A stretch of DNA of 64,000 nt, from positions 14,983,167 through 15,047,166 of the forward strand of contig OX326956.1 in the NCBI GenBank assembly GCA_946800325.1, read 5' to 3'. Below the pieces are notes generated by a model. That model saw only the letters and a list, made by a program, of their open reading frames with translations, searched no databases and was not told the origin of the DNA. This document shows, piece by piece, positions 51,001 through 62,870 of this stretch. This DNA comes from Luzula sylvatica. Lineage: Eukaryota > Streptophyta > Magnoliopsida > Poales > Juncaceae. The position numbers and the translations under genes were made by a program. How positions within the stretch are numbered: position 1 is the stretch's first letter; the number at the start of each line of letters is the position of its first letter.

Positions 51001-51890
51001 AAAACAAGTTATTTGAACACCTCAAAGCGTTAAAATCTTGTTTTGAATCGAAAAACAAACTTTCTTAGTGTTTGTGAAATTTGGTGAAAAGTTATGTAGT
51101 AAAAGATACGATACAAATGATCCAAAAACAAGTTATTTGAACTCCTCAAAGCGTTAAAATCTTGTTTTGAATCGAAAAACAAACTTTCTTAGTGTTTGTG
51201 AAATTTGGTTAAAAGTTATGTAGTAAAAGATACGATGCAAACGATATAAAAACAAGTTATTTGAAAACCGCAAAGCGTTAAAATCTTGTTTTGAATCGAA
51301 AAACAAACTTTCTTAGTGTTTGTGAAATTTGGTGAAAAGTTATGTAGTAAAAGATACGATAAAATTGATCTAAAAACACGATATTTGAACTCCTCAAAGC
51401 GTTAAAATCTTGTTTTGAATCGAAAAACAAACTTTCTTAGTGTTTGTGAAATTTGGTAAAAAGTTATGTAGTAAAAGATACGATACAAATGATCTAAAAA
51501 CAAGTTATTTGAACACCTCAAAGCGTTAAAATCTTGTTTTGAATCGAAAAACAATCTTTCTTAGCATTTGTGAAATTTGGTGAAAAGTTATGTAGTAAAA
51601 GATACGATACAAATGATCCAAAAACAAGTTATTTGAACTCCTCAAAGCGTTAAAATCTTGTTTTGAATCGAAAAACAAACTTTCTTAGTGTTTGTGAAAT
51701 TTGGTGAAAAGTTATGTAGTAGAAGATACGATACAATTGATCTAAAAACACGTTATTTGAACTCCTGAAAGCGTTAAAATCTTGTTTTGAATCGAAAAAC
51801 TTACTTTCTTAGTGTTTGTGAAATTTGGTGAAAAGTTATGTAGTAAAAGATACGATACAAATGATCTAAAAACACGTTATTTGAACTCCA
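48060..51890 (+). repeat. 12-monomer HOR family, third domain
   Basis: GATACGGTAC at 48257 and 49745 (1488 bp) with the same B-like marker order as 37.4-41.25 kb, including TAAACAATACG and AACAGACTTTC. It continues through the 125-bp cassette at 50460 into GGTTAAAAG/GATATAAAAAC and GGTAAAAAG monomers of the other family at 51.2-51.7 kb. Private changes include GGTGGAAAGTT near 49224, ATCATGTTATTTG near 50133, AAAATGTTGTTTTG near 50662, CAAACGATATAAAAAC near 51238 and GTAGTAGAAG near 51717. Confidence 0.8.
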
Positions 51891-54800
51891 CAAAGCGTTA
51901 AAATCTTGTTTTGAATCGAAAAACAAACTTTCTTAGTGTTTGTGAAATTTGGTGGAAAGTTATGTAGTAAAAGATACGATGCAAATGATCTAAAAACAAG
52001 TTATTTGAACACCTCAAAGCGTTAAAATCTTGTTTTGAATCGAAAAACAAACTTTCTTAGTGGTTGTGAAATTTGGTGAAAAGTTATGTAGTAAAAGATA
52101 CGATACAAATGATCCAAAAACAAGTTATTTGAACTCCTCAAAGCGTTAAAATCTTGTTTTGAATCGAAAAACAAAATTTCTTAGTGTTTGTGAAATTTGG
52201 TGAAAAGTTATGTTGTAAAAGATACGATACAAATTATCCAAAAACAAGTTATTTGAACTCCTCAAAGCGTTAAAATCTTGTTTTGAATCGAAAAATAAAC
52301 TTTCTTAGTGTTTGTGAAATTTGGTGAAAAGTTATGTAGTAAAAGATACGATACAAATGATCTAAAAACAAGTTATTTGAACTCCTCAAAGTATTAAAAT
52401 CTTGTTTTGAATCGAAAAACAAACTTTTTTAGCGTTTGTGAAATTTGGTGAAAAGTTATGTTGTAAAAGATACGGTACAATTGATCTAAAAACACGTTAT
52501 TTGAACTCCTTAAAGCGTTAAAATCTTGTTTTGAATCGAAAAACGAACTTTCTTAGCGTTTGTGAAATTTGGTGAAAAGTTATGCAGTAAAAGATACGAT
52601 ACAATTGATCTAAAAACACGTTATTTGAACTCCTGAAAGCGTTAAAATCTTGTTTTGAATCGAAAAACTTACTTTCTTAGTGTTTGTGAAATTTGGTGAA
52701 AAGTTATGTAGTAAACAATACGATACAAATGATCTAAAAACACGTTATTTGAACTCCACAAAGCGTTAAAATCTTGTTATGAATCGAAAAACAAACTTTC
52801 TTAGTGTTTGTGAAATTTGGTGAAAAGTTATGTAGTAAAAGATACGATGCAAATGATCTAAAATCAAGTTATTTGAACACCTCAAAGCGTTAAAATCTTG
52901 TTTTGAATCGAAAAACAAACTTTCTCAGTGTTTCTGAAATTTGGTGAAAAGTTATGTAATAAAAGATACGATACAAATGATCTAAAAACACGATATTTGA
53001 ACTCCTCAAAGCGTTAAAATCATGTTTTGAATCGAAAAACAGACTTTCTTAGCATTTGTGAAATTTGGTGAAAACTTATGTAGTAAAAGATATGATACAA
53101 ATGATCCAAAAACAAGTTATTTGAACTCCTCAAAGCGTTAAAATCTTGTTTTGAATCGAAAAACAAACTTTCTTAGTGTTTTTGAAATTTGGTGAAAAGT
53201 TATGTAGTAAAAAGATACGATGCAAATGATCTAAAAACAAGTTATTTGAACACCACAAAGCGTTAAAATCTTGTTTTGAATCGAAAAACAAACTTTCTTA
53301 GTGGTTGTGAAATTTGGTGAAAAGTTATGTAGTAAAAGATACGATACAAATGATCCAAAAACAAGTTATTTGAACTCCTCAAAGCGTTAAAATCTTGTTT
53401 TGAATCGAAAAACAAAATTTCTTAGTGTTTGTGAAATTTGGTGAAAAGTTATGTTGTAAAAGATACGATACAAATTATCCAAAAACAAGTTATTTGAACT
53501 CCTCAAAGCGTTAAAATCTTGTTTTGAATCGAAAAATAAACTTTCTTAGTGTTTCTGAAATTTGGTGAAAAGTTATGTAGTAAAAGATACGATACAAATG
53601 ATCTAAAAACAAGTTATTTGAACTCCTCAAAGTATTAAAATCTTGTTTTGAATCGAAAAACAAACTTTTTTAGCGTTTGTGAAATTTGGTGAAAAGTTAT
53701 GTTGTAAAAGATACGGTACAATTGATCTAAAAACACGTTATTTGAACTCCTTAAAGCGTTAAAATCTTGTTTTGAATCGAAAAACAAACTTTCTTAGCGT
53801 TTGTGAAATTTGGTGAAAAGTTATGTAGTAAAAGATACGATACAATTGATCTAAAAACACGTTATTTGAACTCCTGAAAGCGTTAAAATCTTGTTTTGAA
53901 TCGAAAAACTTACTTTCTTAGTGTTTGTGAAATTTGGTGAAAAGTTATGTAGTAAACAATACGATACAAATGATCTAAAAACACGTTATTTGAACTCCAC
54001 AAAGCGTTAAAATCTTGTTATGAATCGAAAAACAAACTTTCTTAGTGTTTGTGAAATTTGGTGAAAAGTTATGTAGTAAAAGATACGATGCAAATGATCT
54101 AAAATCAAGTTATTTGAACACCTCAAAGCGTTAAAATCTTGTTTTGAATCGAAAAACAAACTTTCTCAGTGTTTCTGAAATTTGGTGAAAAGTTATGTAA
54201 TAAAAGATACGATACAAATGATCTAAAAACACGATATTTGAACTCCTCAAAGCGTTAAAATCATGTTTTGAATCGAAAAACAAACTTTCTTAGCATTTGT
54301 GAAATTTGGTGAAAACTTATGTAGTAAAAGATACGATACAAATGATCCAAAAACAAGTTATTTGAACTCCTCAAAGCGTTAAAATCTTGTTTTGAATCGA
54401 AAAACAAACTTTCTTAGTGTTTGTGAAATTTGGTGAAAAGTTATGTACTAAAAGATACGATACAAATGATCTAAAAACACGATATTTGAACTCCTCAAAG
54501 AGTTAAAATCATGTTTTGAATCGAAAAACAAACTTTCTTAGCGTTTGTGAAATTTGGTGAAAAGTTATGTAGTAAAAGATACGATACAAATGATCCAAAA
54601 ACAAGTTATTTCAACTCCTCAAAGCGTTAAAATCTTGTTTTGAATCGAAAAACAAACTTTCTTAGTGTTTGTGAAATTTGGTGAAAAGTTATGTAGTAAA
54701 AGATACGATACAAATGATATAAAAACAAGTTATTTGAACTCCTCAAAGCATTAAAATCTTGTTTTGAATCGAAAAACAAACTTTCTTAGCGTTTGTGAAA

Positions 54801-57800
54801 TTTGGTGAAAAGTTATGAAGTAAACGATACGATACAAATGATCTAAAAACACGTTATTTGAACTCCACAAAGCGTTAAAATCTTGTTTTGAATCGAAAAA
54901 CAAACTTTCTTAGTGTTTGTGAAATTTGGTGAAAAGTTATGTAGTAAAAGATATGATACGAATGATCTAAAAACAAGTTATTTGAACACCTCAAAGCGTT
55001 AAAATCTTGTTTTGAATCGAAAAACAAACTTTCTTAGTGTTTGTGAAATTTGGTGAAAAGTTATGTACTAAAAGATACGATACAAATGATCTAAAAACAC
55101 GATATTTGAACTCCTCAAAGAGTTAAAATCATGTTTTGAATCGAAAAACAAACTTTCTTAGCGTTTGTGAAATTTGGTGAAAAGTTATGTAGTAAAAGAT
55201 ACGATACAAATGATCCAAAAACAAGTTATTTGAACTCCTCAAAGCGTTAAAATCTTGTTTTGAATCGAAAAACAAAATTTCTTAGTGTTTGTGAAATTTG
55301 GTGAAAAGTTATGTTGTAAAAGATACGATACAAATTATCCAAAAACAAGTTATTTGAACTCCTCAAAGCGTTAAAATCTTGTTTTGAATCGAAAAATAAA
55401 CTTTCTTAGTGTTTCTGAAATTTGGTGAAAAGTTATGTAGTAAAAGATACGATACAAATGATCTAAAAACAAGTTATTTGAACTCCTCAAAGTATTAAAA
55501 TCTTGTTTTGAATCGAAAAACAAACTTTTTTAGCGTTTGTGAAATTTGGTGAAAAGTTATGTTGTAAAAGATACGGTACAATTGATCTAAAAACACGTTA
55601 TTTGAACTCCTTAAAGCGTTAAAATCTTGTTTTGAATCGAAAAACAAACTTTCTTAGCGTTTGTGAAATTTGGTGAAAAGTTATGTAGTAAAAGATACGA
55701 TACAATTGATCTAAAAACACGTTATTTGAACTCCTGAAAGCGTTAAAATCTTGTTTTGAATCGAAAAACTTACTTTCTTAGTGTTTGTGAAATTTGGTGA
55801 AAAGTTATGTAGTAAACAATACGATACAAATGATCTAAAAACACGTTATTTGAACTCCACAAAGCGTTAAAATCTTGTTATGAATCGAAAAACAAACTTT
55901 CTTAGTGTTTGTGAAATTTGGTGAAAAGTTATGTAGTAAAAGATACGATGCAAATGATCTAAAATCAAGTTATTTGAACACCTCAAAGCGTTAAAATCTT
56001 GTTTTGAATCGAAAAACAAACTTTCTCAGTGTTTCTGAAATTTGGTGAAAAGTTATGTAATAAAAGATACGATACAAATGATCTAAAAACACGATATTTG
56101 AACTCCTCAAAGCGTTAAAATCATGTTTTGAATCGAAAAACAAACTTTCTTAGCATTTGTGAAATTTGGTGAAAACTTATGTAGTAAAAGATACGATACA
56201 AATGATCCAAAAACAAGTTATTTGAACTCCTCAAAGCGTTAAAATCTTGTTTTGAATCGAAAAACAAACTTTCTTAGTGTTTGTGAAATTTGGTGAAAAG
56301 TTATGTACTAAAAGATACGATACAAATGATCTAAAAACACGATATTTGAACTCCTCAAAGAGTTAAAATCATGTTTTGAATCGAAAAACAAACTTTCTTA
56401 GCGTTTGTGAAATTTGGTGAAAAGTTATGTAGTAAAAGATACGATACAAATGATCCAAAAACAAGTTATTTCAACTCCTCAAAGCGTTAAAATCTTGTTT
56501 TGAATCGAAAAACAAACTTTCTTAGTGTTTGTGAAATTTGGTGAAAAGTTATGTAGTAAAAGATACGATACAAATGATATAAAAACAAGTTATTTGAACT
56601 CCTCAAAGCATTAAAATCTTGTTTTGAATCGAAAAACAAACTTTCTTAGCGTTTGTGAAATTTGGTGAAAAGTTATGAAGTAAACGATACGATACAAATG
56701 ATCTAAAAACACGTTATTTGAACTCCACAAAGCGTTAAAATCTTGTTTTGAATCGAAAAACAAACTTTCTTAGTGTTTGTGAAATTTGGTGAAAAGTTAT
56801 GTAGTAAAAGATATGATACGAATGATCTAAAAACAAGTTATTTGAACACCTCAAAGCGTTAAAATCTTGTTTTGAATCGAAAAACAAACTTTCTTAGTGT
56901 TTGTGAAATTTGGTGAAAAGTTATGTACTAAAAGATACGATACAAATGATCTAAAAACACGATATTTGAACTCCTCAAAGAGTTAAAATCATGTTTTGAA
57001 TCGAAAAACAAACTTTCTTAGCGTTTGTGAAATTTGGTGAAAAGTTATGTAGTAAAAGATACGATACAATTGATCTAAAAACACGTTATTTGAACTCCTG
57101 AAAGCGTTAAAATCTTGTTTTGAATCGAAAAACTTACTTTCTTAGTGTTTGTGAAATTTGGTGAAAAGTTATGTAGTAAACGATACGATACAAATGATCT
57201 AAAAACACGTTATTTGAACTCCACAAAGCGTTAAAATCTTGTTTTGAATCGAAAAACAAACTTTCTTAGTGTTTGTGAAATTTGGTGAAAAGTTATGTAG
57301 TAAAAGATACGATGCAAATGATCTAAAAACAAGTTATTTGAACACCTCAAAGCGTTAAAATCTTGTTTTGAATCGAAAAACAAACTTTCTTAGTGGTTGT
57401 GAAATTTGGTGAAAAGTTATGTAGTAAAAGATACGATACAAATGATCCAAAAACAAGTTATTTGAACTCCTCAAAGCGTTAAAATCTTGTTTTGAATCGA
57501 AAAACAAAATTTCTTAGTGTTTGTGAAATTTGGTGAAAAGTTATGTTGTAAAAGATACGATACAAATTATCCAAAAACAAGTTATTTGAACTCCTCAAAG
57601 CGTTAAAATCTTGTTTTGAATCGAAAAATAAACTTTCTTAGTGTTTGTGAAATTTGGTGAAAAGTTATGTAGTAAAAGATACGATACAAATGATCTAAAA
57701 ACAAGTTATTTGAACTCCTCAAAGTATTAAAATCTTGTTTTGAATCGAAAAACAAACTTTTTTAGCGTTTGTGAAATTTGGTGAAAAGTTATGTTGTAAA

Positions 57801-59330
57801 AGATACGGTACAATTGATCTAAAAACACGTTATTTGAACTCCTTAAAGCGTTAAAATCTTGTTTTGAATCGAAAAACAAACTTTCTTAGCGTTTGTGAAA
57901 TTTGGTGAAAAGTTATGTAGTAAAAGATACGATACAATTGATCTAAAAACACGTTATTTGAACTCCTGAAAGCGTTAAAATCTTGTTTTGAATCGAAAAA
58001 CTTACTTTCTTAGTGTTTGTGAAATTTGGTGAAAAGTTATGTAGTAAACAATACGATACAAATGATCTAAAAACACGTTATTTGAACTCCACAAAGCGTT
58101 AAAATCTTGTTATGAATCGAAAAACAAACTTTCTTAGTGTTTGTGAAATTTGGTGAAAAGTTATGTAGTAAAAGATACAATGCAAATGATCTAAAAACAA
58201 GTTATTTGAACACCTCAAAGCGTTAAAATCTTGTTTTGAATCGAAAAACAAACTTTCTCAGTGTTTCTGAAATTTGGTGAAAAGTTATGTAATAAAAGAT
58301 ACGATACAAATGATCTAAAAACACGATATTTGAACTCCTCAAAGCGTTAAAATCATGTTTTGAATCGAAAAACAGACTTTCTTAGCATTTGTGAAATTTG
58401 GTGAAAACTTATGTAGTAAAAGATACGATACAAATGATCCAAAAACAAGTTATTTGAACTCCTCAAAGCGTTAAAATCTTGTTTTGAATCGAAAAACAAA
58501 CTTTCTTAGTGTTTTTGAAATTTGGTGAAAAGTTATGTAGTAAAAAGATATGATGCAAATGATCTAAAAACAAGTTATTTGAACACCACAAAGCGTTAAA
58601 ATCTTGTTTTGAATCGAAAAACAAACTTTCTTAGTGTTTGTGAAATTTGGTGAAAAGTTATGTAGTAAAAGATACGATACAATTGATCTAAAAACACGTT
58701 ATTTGAACTCCTTAAAGCGTTAAAATCTTGTTTTGAATCGAAAAACAAACTTTCTTAGTGTTTGTGAAATTTGGTGAAAAGTTATGTAGTAAAACATACG
58801 ATACAATTGATCTAAAAACACGTTATTTGAACTCCTGAAAGCGTTAAAATCTTGTTTTGAATCGAAAAACTTACTTTCTTAGTGTTTGTGAAATTTGGTG
58901 AAAAGTTATGTAGTAAACGATACGATACAAATGATCTAAAAACACGTTATTTGAACTCCACAAAGCGTTAAAATCTTGTTTTGAATCGAAAAACAAACTT
59001 TCTTAGTGTTTGTGAAATTTGGTGAAAAGTTATGTAGTAAAAGATACGATGCAAATGATCTAAAAACAAGTTATTTGAACACCTCAAAGCGTTAAAATCT
59101 TGTTTTGAATCGAAAAACAAACTTTCTTAGTGTTTGTGAAATTTGGTGAAAAGTTATGTAGTAAAAGATACGATACAAATGATCCAAAAACAAGTTATTT
59201 GAACTCCTCAAAGCGTTAAAATCTTGTTTTGAATCGAAAAACAAACTTTCTTAGTGTTTGTGAAATTTGGTTAAAAGTTATGTAGTAAAAGATACGATGC
59301 AAATGATATAAAAACAAGTTATTTGAAAAC
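51890..59330 (+). repeat. 60-monomer repeat, first copy (7442-bp distance)
   Basis: Bases about 51890-55220 correspond to about 59330-62660 at 7442 bp (60 x 124 + 2, the two extra bases being 125-bp monomers at 53189 and 58522). Shared rare variants are GGTGGAAAG (51951 and 59393), AAAACGAACTTTC with TTATGCAGTAAAAG (near 52545-52585 and 59987-60027) and GATATGATACAAATG (near 53090 and 60532). A difference is AAAAGTTACG near 61895 against AAAAGATACG near 54453. The remainder of the unit (57.07-59.33 kb) resembles the third 12-mer domain followed by the 125-bp cassette. Confidence 0.83.
53304..57069 (+). repeat. 15-monomer tandem duplication, period 1860 bp
   Basis: Two copies at a shift of exactly 1860 bp (15 x 124) with no difference noticed over the lines compared. 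Markers: CAAAATTTC (near 53410 and 55270), GATACGGTAC (53715 and 55575), TTATTTCAACTCC (near 54605 and 56465), TTATGAAGTAAACG and GATATGATACGAATG (near 54950 and 56810). The left limit is where GTGGTTG meets TAGCGTTTG (53302/55162); the right limit is where GATCC becomes CAATTGATCT (near 57069). The related stretch at 60.74-62.66 kb holds this block only once. Confidence 0.9.
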
Positions 59331-62300
59331 CGCAAAGCGTTAAAATCTTGTTTTGAATCGAAAAACAAACTTTCTTAGTGTTTGTGAAATTTGGTGGAAA
59401 GTTATGTAGTAAAAGATACGATGCAAATGATCTAAAAACAAGTTATTTGAACACCTCAAAGCGTTAAAATCTTGTTTTGAATCGAAAAACAAACTTTCTT
59501 AGTGGTTGTGAAATTTGGTGAAAAGTTATGTAGTAAAAGATACGATACAAATGATCCAAAAACAAGTTATTTGAACTCCTCAAAGCGTTAAAATCTTGTT
59601 TTGAATCGAAAAACAAAATTTCTTAGTGTTTGTGAAATTTGGTGAAAAGTTATGTTGTAAAAGATACGATACAAATTATCCAAAAACAAGTTATTTGAAC
59701 TCCTCAAAGCGTTAAAATCTTGTTTTGAATCGAAAAATAAACTTTCTTAGTGTTTGTGAAATTTGGTGAAAAGTTATGTAGTAAAAGATACGATACAAAT
59801 GATCTAAAAACAAGTTATTTGAACTCCTCAAAGTATTAAAATCTTGTTTTGAATCGAAAAACAAACTTTTTTAGCGTTTGTGAAATTTGGTGAAAAGTTA
59901 TGTTGTAAAAGATACGGTACAATTGATCTAAAAACACGTTATTTGAACTCCTTAAAGCGTTAAAATCTTGTTTTGAATCGAAAAACGAACTTTCTTAGCG
60001 TTTGTGAAATTTGGTGAAAAGTTATGCAGTAAAAGATACGATACAATTGATCTAAAAACACGTTATTTGAACTCCTGAAAGCGTTAAAATCTTGTTTTGA
60101 ATCGAAAAACTTACTTTCTTAGTGTTTGTGAAATTTGGTGAAAAGTTATGTAGTAAACAATACGATACAAATGATCTAAAAACACGTTATTTGAACTCCA
60201 CAAAGCGTTAAAATCTTGTTATGAATCGAAAAACAAACTTTCTTAGTGTTTGTGAAATTTGGTGAAAAGTTATGTAGTAAAAGATACGATGCAAATGATC
60301 TAAAATCAAGTTATTTGAACACCTCAAAGCGTTAAAATCTTGTTTTGAATCGAAAAACAAACTTTCTCAGTGTTTCTGAAATTTGGTGAAAAGTTATGTA
60401 ATAAAAGATACGATACAAATGATCTAAAAACACGATATTTGAACTCCTCAAAGCGTTAAAATCATGTTTTGAATCGAAAAACAGACTTTCTTAGCATTTG
60501 TGAAATTTGGTGAAAACTTATGTAGTAAAAGATATGATACAAATGATCCAAAAACAAGTTATTTGAACTCCTCAAAGCGTTAAAATCTTGTTTTGAATCG
60601 AAAAACAAACTTTCTTAGTGTTTTTGAAATTTGGTGAAAAGTTATGTAGTAAAAAGATACGATGCAAATGATCTAAAAACAAGTTATTTGAACACCACAA
60701 AGCGTTAAAATCTTGTTTTGAATCGAAAAACAAACTTTCTTAGTGGTTGTGAAATTTGGTGAAAAGTTATGTAGTAAAAGATACGATACAAATGATCCAA
60801 AAACAAGTTATTTGAACTCCTCAAAGCGTTAAAATCTTGTTTTGAATCGAAAAACAAAATTTCTTAGTGTTTGTGAAATTTGGTGAAAAGTTATGTTGTA
60901 AAAGATACGATACAAATTATCCAAAAACAAGTTATTTGAACTCCTCAAAGCGTTAAAATCTTGTTTTGAATCGAAAAATAAACTTTCTTAGTGTTTGTGA
61001 AATTTGGTGAAAAGTTATGTAGTAAAAGATACGATACAAATGATCTAAAAACAAGTTATTTGAACTCCTCAAAGTATTAAAATCTTGTTTTGAATCGAAA
61101 AACAAACTTTTTTAGCGTTTGTGAAATTTGGTGAAAAGTTATGTTGTAAAAGATACGGTACAATTGATCTAAAAACACGTTATTTGAACTCCTTAAAGCG
61201 TTAAAATCTTGTTTTGAATCGAAAAACAAACTTTCTTAGCGTTTGTGAAATTTGGTGAAAAGTTATGTAGTAAAAGATACGATACAATTGATCTAAAAAC
61301 ACGTTATTTGAACTCCTGAAAGCGTTAAAATCTTGTTTTGAATCGAAAAACTTACTTTCTTAGTGTTTGTGAAATTTGGTGAAAAGTTATGTAGTAAACA
61401 ATACGATACAAATGATCTAAAAACACGTTATTTGAACTCCACAAAGCGTTAAAATCTTGTTATGAATCGAAAAACAAACTTTCTTAGTGTTTGTGAAATT
61501 TGGTGAAAAGTTGTGTAGTAAAAGATACGATGCAAATGATCTAAAATCAAGTTATTTGAACACCTCAAAGCGTTAAAATCTTGTTTTGAATCGAAAAACA
61601 AACTTTCTCAGTGTTTCTGAAATTTGGTGAAAAGTTATGTAATAAAAGATACGATACAAATGATCTAAAAACACGATATTTGAACTCCTCAAAGCGTTAA
61701 AATCATGTTTTGAATCGAAAAACAAACTTTCTTAGCATTTGTGAAATTTGGTGAAAACTTATGTAGTAAAAGATACGATAGAAATGATCCAAAAACAAGT
61801 TATTTGAACTCCTCAAAGCGTTAAAATCTTGTTTTGAATCGAAAAACAAACTTTCTTAGTGTTTGTGAAATTTGGTGAAAAGTTATGTACTAAAAGTTAC
61901 GATACAAATGATCTAAAAACACGATATTTGAACTCCTCAAAGAGTTAAAATCATGTTTTGAATCGAAAAACAAACTTTCTTAGCGTTTGTGAAATTTGGT
62001 GAAAAGTTATGTAGTAAAAGATACGATACAAATGATCCAAAAACAAGTTATTTCAACTCCTCAAAGCGTTAAAATCTTGTTTTGAATCGAAAAACAAACT
62101 TTCTTAGTGTTTGTGAAATTTGGTGAAAAGTTATGTAGTAAAAGATACGATACAAATGATATAAAAACAAGTTATTTGAACTCCTCAAAGCATTAAAATC
62201 TTGTTTTGAATCGAAAAACAAACTTTCTTAGCGTTTGTGAAATTTGGTGAAAAGTTATGAAGTAAACGATACGATACAAATGATCTAAAAACACGTTATT

Positions 62301-62660
62301 TGAACTCCACAAAGCGTTAAAATCTTGTTTTGAATCGAAAAACAAACTTTCTTAGTGTTTGTGAAATTTGGTGAAAAGTTATGTAGTAAAAGATATGATA
62401 CGAATGATCTAAAAACAAGTTATTTGAACACCTCAAAGCGTTAAAATCTTGTTTTTAATCGAAAAACAAACTTTCTTAGTGTTTGTGAAATTTGGTGAAA
62501 AGTTATGTACTAAAAGATACGATACAAATGATCTAAAAACACGATATTTGAACTCCTCAAAGAGTTAAAATCATGTTTTGAATCGAAAAACAAACTTTCT
62601 TAGCGTTTGTGAAATTTGGTGAAAAGTTATGTAGTAAAAGATACGATACAAATGATCCAA
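59330..62660 (+). repeat. 60-monomer repeat, second (partial) copy
   Basis: Counterpart of 51890-55220. It contains the GATACGGTAC markers at 59916 and 61157 (1241 bp apart, ten monomers plus the 125-bp monomer at 60631), matching 52474 and 53715 in the first copy. Private changes here are AGTTGTGTAG near 61512, GATAGAAATG near 61788 and AAAAGTTACG near 61895. Confidence 0.83.
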
Positions 62661-62870
62661 AAACAAGTTATTTCAACTCCTCAAAGCGTTAAAATCTTGT
62701 TTTGAATCGAAAAACAAACTTTCTTAGTGTTTGTGAAATTTGGTGAAAAGTTATGTAGTAAAAGATACGATACAAATGATATAAAAACAAGTTATTTGAA
62801 CTCCTCAAAGCATTAAAATCTTGTTTTGAATCGAAAAACAAACTTTCTTAGCGTTTGTGAAATTTGGTGA
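62030..62870 (+). repeat. 5-monomer duplication (620 bp)
   Basis: TTATTTCAACTCC occurs at about 62049 and 62669, and the GATATAAAAAC/CATTAAAATC monomer that follows it occurs again 620 bp later, so a five-monomer cassette is repeated. TTGTTTTTAATCG near 62450 is a private change in the first part. Confidence 0.8.
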
